Shown here: piece after piece, positions 56,743-64,000 of the stretch | Numbering within the stretch: the first letter of the stretch is position 1 | How the letters are laid out: each line of letters begins with the position of its first letter | From: Pinus tabuliformis | Taxonomy: Eukaryota > Streptophyta > Pinopsida > Pinales > Pinaceae | Assembly (NCBI GenBank): GCA_031772625.1 | Contig: CM062817.1 | Span: 948,846,327-948,910,326 of the forward strand | DNA: 64,000 nt | Reading direction: 5' to 3' | Notes under the pieces: model-generated | What the model saw: the letters and a program-made list of their open reading frames with translations, nothing else | The model's database searches: none | What the model was told of the DNA's origin: nothing | Translations under genes and position numbers: made by a program

Positions 56743-58608
56743 TGAAGGACATATGAATCTACAGAATAAAAATGAAAATAAAAATATATCTAATTATCTA
56801 ATTTAACTAAGAAACAAATGAATTTGCAGTGCAAACCAGGTAGGGGGGGCTACCTACTGACTTTCACTACAAAGGAAAAATGTAGTATAAGTACATTGCT
56901 ATGAAATAAAAATTAGAAAAGCATCGTTTATATTAAAAGATGAATACACAAGTTCACATTATAATTATAAATACAATCTGCATACAATAAACATGGATCC
57001 ACATATACTTTATCATCAAACTACAATATACACCAACATATGGCCTTTAAATTGGACCATTGGAAAAACTTTTCAATACACAGATTGATTGCTTCCTTGA
57101 TCAATCCTTTAATATTACAAGCATCGATCTTCAACCTTCACGTTTTATAGATGTTATACAATTATATACGGGAGTGTGTATTGAACCATAAATAACTCTT
57201 GAGGATAGAAAGTCTTGTTAACAATTTACATCCCAAAAATAGAGTAGGGGATAATGTCATTAACATATACAACTTTCAGTGACATGGGTAACTGCTTATA
57301 TGTTGGAATAAGATATTTGCATGACATGGTATGCATGAAAATATCCATGCCACTTTCCAAAACTTTGAAATTTATTAATATTCAACTATTGTTGTGTTGT
57401 ATACATTATCACTCTATGTTTGACTTGAGCATTAACTGTAAGCTGGTGCCTTCCTTGTCTAACCTAGGAGCAGTCCAAGCAACATTAATCCATCTCGAGC
57501 CACCTAGAAATGAAATTAATGTGGCATATTTCACCTCGGGGGTGCATATATATAACAACTAATTATTTTGGTTACTAGATTTTGACTAGTGTTACAGGAT
57601 CTAATACTAACATTAGAAAATGAAATCTCTAGCTCAAATAACTCGTTAAAAATAAGGGAAAGTCATTGAATTTAACAACACCACACCTTATCAGCATTTG
57701 ATGACCTTAATACAAATGATTATGACAAAGTGGGAATGATAATAGGCTATATGAGGGAGTAGAAAGGGAAAAACTTACACTTTTGATAGTAGTAAATGCC
57801 TCAAAATGAAGGCCCAATGTCTCCCCAACACCTTAGACTTTGCAAGTCCTTATGAAATCTTGGGTGAATAGCTAAATTTAATTCCCAAAAGGTTCCTCAA
57901 AATAGATGAAACTGCTACCAACACCTCCCCTAATTATCATAATACAATGGTATATTTCACATATCTCATCTTACTTGTCTCTTTAATCTAGTTTATTACA
58001 CTTATAGTACATGTAAACCTAATTTACATTTTTTTTCTATGGGTTATGGAGCACTACACATAATAAGTGAAAAAACAAACCAAATCATAACAGAACAAAA
58101 CCATTTTGTAGTGGGAACCCAAGGATGATAAGGCCCTTAAATACTTAAGGCCCAAATACCCATGTCCCTACTGTGGAAAAACTCCTAATCATGTCCATAT
58201 CAATCTTGTATGACAAAGATAAATTTAAAGAATACATGTTGTGTTCGTGGTCCTGATCACAACCCTTTAGCTCAAGAAACTCATGTTAGTGTCCCTCAAT
58301 TTCTGCCTTGAACATGGTCTCAAACTCATCCCTAGTTCACATAGCTTCATATTATCCCTAGTGCACAAGACCCCATATCAATGCCCATATCCCATGTTAA
58401 GAATGATGATATCATATACAAAGTATGTTTTGTAGTTTGAGGCCTTATTCATGTCCCTTGGTCCCTGGAGACTTCATTTAGACCCTAAGGGCCTTATTTT
58501 CCTCACATGACCATTAGCAAGGCCTTTAGACCCATTTCTACAATTCAAGGAATTTTAGGAGAAACCATATTCCACTTAAAGGCCAGATATACTCATTTTC
58601 CAAACTTT

Positions 58609-58726
58609 CCAAATGAGGACCACCATTAGTATACATAGATAATATGTATTCAGTATATGTGTGTTGGTATATATACCGGGTATAAGTATCAATATATAAG
58701 CTAGAATATATAAGAATAATATGTCA

Positions 58727-58790
<64 letters not shown>

Positions 58791-58938
58791 ATATGTATGT
58801 CGGCATATATATACCAATATATATACTCACATATATTATGTTTATATTTATACTAGTATATGTACCAACATACATGTAGTAGTAGTATATATATTGAATA
58901 CATAATGTGTTGGTATACTAGTGGTGGTCCTCATTGGG
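58609..58938. mobile_element. Small TIR element with a (TA)n core
   Basis: The ends are inverted repeats of about 26 bp: CCAAATGAGGACCACCATTA on the left, and CCCAATGAGGACCACCACTA read from the right, both followed by GTATAC. The core is TA-rich, with a (TA)n run at 58733-58786. A related pair of ends lies at 59188-59240. No coding capacity, so it would be a MITE or a fold-back element. No target duplication could be fixed. Confidence 0.65.
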
Positions 58939-59187
58939 TAAGCACAATACATAGATAGATTAAGAGATTAATATTTTAGTTTGGGGTTGTAAAAGCATCC
59001 TAAATTGGTATATTTTAATCCTTTAATTGTTATATTAATTCATCTATTAAGAAAATGTTATGTGGTTGTCCCTAAGATGCTAGTGGTTTCCCTTACATCA
59101 TGGTTAGGTACTTAATATAAATTATTAACATATCAAACCTCTAATGGTGTCTTGATTACACTTGTAGGATAAATATTCCATTTCTTG

Positions 59188-59246
59188 TGTGGTGGTCCTC
59201 ATTGGGCATTTTGCGGTTTGCCCAATGAGGATCACCATTAGTACAT

Positions 59247-59317
<71 letters not shown>
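59188..59317. repeat. Back-to-back TIR ends followed by (TA)n
   Basis: TGGTGGTCCTCATTGGGCA (59189-59207) and TGCCCAATGAGGATCACCA (59219-59237) form an almost perfect hairpin with an 11-bp loop. Each arm equals the end of the element at 58609-58938. The right arm leads into GTACATCAACA and a (TA)n run (59253-59315), as in the inner part of that element. It looks like two copies meeting tip to tip, one of them without its far end. Confidence 0.65.
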
Positions 59318-59459
59318 TCTCCTTATGAAAGCATCATTTAGACCATTTTCCAAAATACAAGATATGTTCATATTGATTTTCATTCTTATTGCTTTACACA
59401 ATAAGTCTACACTAGTTTTTAAGTAACTTTTTTTTCCCTCAAATTCCGTCTACCAAAAA

Positions 59460-62400
59460 TTAAAATGCCATGCATAAATGACAAGTGGTTACCTTAATGG
59501 ATTCCGTAACTTGTACATCTCTGAATAATCCATTAATCAGTCTACTAAGCATTTCTGCTATGAAGAGGAATAAAAATGGTGACAAGGGGCATCCTTGCTT
59601 GAGACCCCTAAATTTCATGAAGAACCGCAAAGGAGAGCCATTTATTGGCACTTCAAATTTTGTAGATTCAACACACCCCATAATACAATTAATAAATTGA
59701 AGTCATAAACCTATTTGAAGAAAAACTAATATGAGAAAGATCCTTTTCATTTCCTAATGTGTGTTTGAACGATCAATTTTCATAACTATTATGGGTTGTT
59801 TTATAATTTTTATTGAGTGAAACCCCTCCTATGTTTCCCAACAACATCATGGATTTACTTATTAAAAATAAATTGAAATTTCTCCTCTAAAATGGAATTA
59901 TATAGTGTTTGTTTCATTTTGTTTCCAATGGGCTTTGAGAAAATATTGTAGATAAGATTGCAAAGGGATATTGTTATGAAATCATCGAAGGTGAAAGGTC
60001 ATTCTTTTTTTAAATAAGTGTTATAAAATCCACTAATATCTTTCCATTTCTTCTTCCTTCCTAAATCACCCTAAGAAACTCATCCTCTAAGAAGTCATAG
60101 AATCCTAAGAAGAATTCCATAATCCAAGCATCGAGGTGTGGAATTTTGGCCAACCAAAAAATTTCGAGAACATCTTTTAATTCTTCTAATTGTTACCTAT
60201 AACTTTGTAAATTCATTCATCACATCATTAAAGAATATAGGAAACAATCTAACTACTTTCATAATCTCTCCTATATTAGCTACATCACTCTCCCTAAACA
60301 AGGATTGGAAGTGTTGTTTACTTACATGGGAAATATCCTTAAAGGATGAGACATGTGAACCATATAGACCTATCAATTCCAAAATATGGTTGAATTCCCT
60401 TCTATAGGAAACATATTTTTTAATAAACTTCATATTATTATCTCCTCAAAAAACCAAATTAGATAGATTTTAAATTTCCACTTAATTTCTTCCAACTTCG
60501 GAAGGAATTTATTTTTACCTTAAAGGTATTTTAACCATTCATCCTCATCATCATTGAAATCGCCACTGTTATTTTCGTAAAAAATCTCCTATATCAATGC
60601 ATCCACAACCTTCAAGTCTTTTTGATATTCTTTTGCTTCTGCATTTTCCCAAACTACAACCACATTCTTCACTCTAATCAAGTTGTTAGGGAATTGAAGC
60701 AGTGTAGATTCACCGATGAAAATTTTATACTTTATCGAATTGCTTAGAATCAATTGCCTAAAGCTTTCTTCCAAGAGCCAAGAGTGATTAGACTTAAATG
60801 GAAATGAGGCATTTTGATTCGCCACCTCAAATTAAAACAAGGTAGATAGATGGTTATGGTTCCCATCAATACCTACCAAATGATTTGTATCTACAAATAT
60901 CCTCAAGGGTCTTCTTAGAAACATGAATATTATCCAATTTTTCCAAAACACCAACCTTGCTACTTTCGGAATTTCACCAAGTTGAAACCACCTTAATTGA
61001 TTCAACATCCATCAATATCCGATCTTCAAATACATGAGTGCCTTTTTTTTTCTAGTGGATCTGATCTAGTAACCTCACCCTAGTATTCTCTTGAATTCAG
61101 AGAAAGCTTTGAGTCAACTCCTACGATCACATTAACCCAACACAAGATTCATTGATATTTAAATTTTTTCTAGAACTATACAAGTTTTTATATGGAGCAT
61201 ACAACTTCATAAGTTTGAATAGCTCATCTATGCCCTCGGCCCTTCCTTCAACCATAATTTTAGAAATGAGACAGCTAAAATTAGTACCCTCAAATATGTC
61301 ATTCTAACTAGTTACTATACCATTAGAGAATCCTTGTGCATCCATACCACAAATTATTTTATCCTTCAAGATAGAGGAAAGAAACTCAATTGCTTTAGTC
61401 CCCTCATACATTGTCTCTTGGAACATAATCACATCCAACCTACACATAGAAAGCAACACTATGAGCAATAAATTCAGTAGGAAAACCCATGATGTAGCAA
61501 CCTTCCTAGGGTTCTGTACTCTAAGTATCCCTTGTATGGTCAATTATTTTCCGGCTTTTAACTCCCTTAAGGCCTTCAATTTTTAGTTTGAGATATATAG
61601 TTTTATCCCAATTGGATCCAAATTATAGTGCATCAAACCTAAAGAAACCTTGATCCTTTCTCCTTCATTTTCCAAGCTATATTTCCTACACAAAAATGAC
61701 ATAGGAGATAAATAAGTTGATTATGTAAGTATCCACAACTTGCTCAACATTATTGAGTGGTCGCCCTTAATGCAACTGCAAAACGGAATTTGAAATGACA
61801 CTAAAAATTTGACAATTCTCCAGCTTCCATTAATGAAATAACACTCGGTATAAAATATATTTGAAGCTTCCTCACCAAAATTTCTACTTTAGGTGATAAG
61901 GGCTCTTCATTAAACAGAAGCAGAGGTTGTGAATCCAAAGAAAGAGATTCCTTACCTTTATATGCACCAACAAAGGTTGACTCCTTATGAGACTCCCCCT
62001 TTTCAATTGAGAAGCTTTGTCTCTAATTAGGGAGAGCTAGGTTGATGTCAACCCCCTAAATGGGAAGCATTTTTCCTTTTGGTTCTTCTTGATCCAATGG
62101 AGTCCAATAATTAAGGACATATTACTTTCTAATCCATCACTTATTCTTAGGCTACCATTAAGGTCTTCAAATGCTATACTCTCTCCACAAAAGGGTCTCC
62201 CCAATGACCCGTGAAGTGATGAAACAATTCTAGTAGTCTAATTATTAAATTATTAATGATTCCCCCCAAAAAATTCAATTGATGTTGACAACTAATATGT
62301 GATATCAACTTTGATGAGCACTTTCTCCACTCATTTGTCAAAGGAGTCCTAGAGATTTCCAACCATAATGAAACACCCAATGTTACCTCCAATTAGTTGT

Positions 62401-63075
62401 AAAACCACCTCATTACATAATTCTAGTGTTATTTTAAGAAGAAGTATCTAAACATGTTGGATATTCATTAGTTCATGATGGGGGTCAAACCCTAGCTTCC
62501 AACTATACAATACTAGTGGAAGGCCCCTACAACTAGTCATATTTAAATATTATAGTATTATCCTTTGCTCTATTGAATTTAAAGGATATACATCCCATGA
62601 CTTCCAACTTATATTGGGGGGATATCCACAAATATTTCACCATATTGCTTCTAACAAAAGTATCAGAGGGTCTTCTATTTCTAGTTTTCTAATAATATTG
62701 CTGATGAAGGGTCAGTTCATTAAAACTTCGACCCTATCCATACTACATCAAGTTTGAGCACTAGTTTCACCTTGTCTTTTCTATATCTAATACATTTTTT
62801 CCTTTTCTAAGTGTTAATTCATATTGGATTGGCTTTGTCTCTAAGATGCATGCTTTAAGAATTGACCTTAGCTCCATCCCTGATAACACCTATCTCACTC
62901 CTTCCACAACCTTACTAGAGTTAAGGACATTAAACTTCACAATATGATCTATAGTCAAAATTATAGATATCAAAGGCTCTGACACTTGTGGTGGAATAGG
63001 GTTGGTGGTATCCAGGCCAAAGGAAAAGTTTTCGGTTGGGGAGTGTGATTTACACTGGGGACCTTTGTAGGCCAC
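59460..63075 (-). pseudogene. Old, 3'-truncated LINE on the minus strand
   Basis: Read from right to left: ORF1-like remnants (63075-62890 and 62392-62174, with GVSLWLEISRTPLTNEWRK). Endonuclease pieces follow (61543-61304, MCRLDVIMFQETMYEGTKAI and GMDAQGFSNGIVTS), then 60825-60589 with FPFKSNHSWL. The linker before the RT has HVSKQHFQSLFRESD (60433-60197). RT motif FRGLKQGCPLSPFLFLFIAE lies at 59681-59460. The YxDD active site and everything after it are missing, because the match ends at about 59460. Many stops. It is a different L1 lineage from the 49-kb copy and much older. Confidence 0.75.
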
Positions 63076-63776
63076 GAAGCATCAAGGGTTGGTGGAATCT
63101 TCAGTACTATTAGCACCTTTAGCGGCAAGAGATCAAGATTCTCTGAGATTCAGGGTTCTCATGAGTGATTTGGAATGGTTTTTTATGAGGGCAGTCTTGG
63201 GTTCAGAATAGTGAGATTAGGGTCTATCGAGTGTTTGACGTCAGGCTTTGGATTTTTTGCAGATCAATGAATAGAGAAGGAAAAATTGTAGCGAGGAACA
63301 ATAGGGTACTCACAAGTATGGTCTAGTGCCCAAATATATGAAACTTGGCTGCTTTAGAAAAAAATATTCTTTGTTATTGCCTACAATTTCGAGTGTTTGA
63401 TATTGATATTTTCCTCATAATGTGCATCTTGCTCTGCAGTGATGCCAACATTTGCAGAGAGGGAAGCTTGTTCACTATGACAATCATTCATATGGACTCA
63501 AATTGTCGTATATTGTCAACCAAACATTTGAAAATTGGAAATTAGCAAGAGAATTAAAAATATTGATCCCTTTGTAAGAATTTTTGAAGGTGTAGAAGTG
63601 GGAAGCAATCATAAAAATGATAAAGGCAAACTAGAAGAAGCCATAAAAAGGAATTTTCCAAGGTTCAATTTTCTTGTAGCGTTCAAATTCCAAGGCACTG
63701 AATGAGGCTTTCGACAAGTGCGTTATGGGTGTATGAATCTTAAACTATTGTTTTTCAAAATTTAGACATCTATAAT
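63076..63776. other. Non-coding stretch, possibly the leader of the minus-strand LINE
   Basis: 63076-63310 could belong to the ORF1 start or leader of the LINE at 59460-63075. The rest shows nothing I can name. Confidence 0.35.
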
Positions 63777-64000
63777 ATTTTTTCTTTTTTTTGCTTGAGC
63801 AAGAGACGGGCCTTCTACTTCACTAAAACAAGCAGAATTTACATAATTTACACCAAGCCGCCAAATTGATTGGTCTTATGCTTGTCAAGAGCGAGCTCGA
63901 CAGAAACTGAGCCTTCCCCTAAAAAAAAAAAAAACTCTCCCAAACCAAAAGAGTACAAACAAAAATTATCCCACGGAAAACACATGGTCCAGGAACCCTT
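63777..64000 (-). mobile_element. 3' end of a non-LTR retroposon on the minus strand, cut by the window end
   Basis: On the minus strand this runs in from beyond 64000 and ends GGCCCGTCTCTTGCTCAAGC followed by an A-run (T-run at 63780-63793 on the plus strand). A terminal A-run after a conserved-looking 3' tail is typical of LINEs and SINEs. An inner T14 run on the minus strand lies at 63921-63934. No coding part is inside the window. Confidence 0.55.

Larger units (their letters stand above)
55700..58608. other. AT-rich stretch with tandem duplications, no gene seen
   Basis: Apart from the duplications listed separately, no reading frame, RNA gene or repeat edge is convincing. Frames of 73 and 102 codons (56323 and 57254) show no family features and are probably chance. 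Confidence 0.45.

Noticed and set aside
57254..57562. 102-codon frame
   Set aside because: Not similar to anything I know, AT-rich surroundings, no supporting signals, and possible by chance at this length.

Overview
The window is nuclear DNA of a seed plant. It is AT-rich, gene-poor and built mostly from decayed, nested retrotransposons. A gymnosperm (conifer-, cycad- or ginkgo-like) is my best guess, from the amount of old LTR-retrotransposon debris, the LTRs of about 3 kb, and the look of the one host gene. That is inference from the sequence alone. There are no bacterial-style operons and no tRNA or rRNA genes that I can support.

Region by region: 0.27-0.86 kb holds an intronless, broken copy of an NAD(P)H-hydrate dehydratase gene. 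From 2.4 to 34.1 kb lies an old non-autonomous LTR element. Its 3' LTR (6062-6783 plus 31839-34071) is split by a 25-kb Ty3/gypsy array arranged LTR-internal-LTR-internal-LTR. Both gypsy copies have a tRNA-Asp-like primer binding site, as in the Athila/Tat lineage, and the order gag, protease, archaeal-like RNase H, reverse transcriptase, RNase H, integrase. All three of their LTRs carry remnants of the same long reading frame. A 1.4-kb GC-rich retroposon with a 15-bp target duplication sits inside the third LTR. From 36.6 to 39.7 kb is a decayed reading frame of about 1,015 codons that I do not recognise, followed by a polypurine tract and a probable LTR start. From 41.0 to 42.2 kb come a 57-bp minisatellite and then almost 1 kb of pure CT-rich tract.

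The only plausible host gene is a SABATH-family carboxyl methyltransferase at 43.84-45.27 kb on the minus strand. It has four exons, all in phase 0, clean GT/AG junctions, a TATA box and TGACGTCA sites upstream, and a single 1-nt frameshift in exon 3. Upstream of it are fold-back repeats and a Mutator-like MITE with a perfect 9-bp target duplication.

From 49.0 to 55.7 kb is a near full-length L1-type LINE with matching target duplications. It has ORF1 with a zinc knuckle, then endonuclease, reverse transcriptase and RNase H. The last 8 kb hold tandem duplications, small TIR elements with (TA)n cores, an old LINE on the minus strand and the 3' end of another minus-strand retroposon running off the window.

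The strongest candidates for something new are the RNase H domain placed before the reverse transcriptase, the long frame carried inside the LTRs, and the unknown 1,015-codon frame. All coding copies except the SABATH gene are clearly broken.
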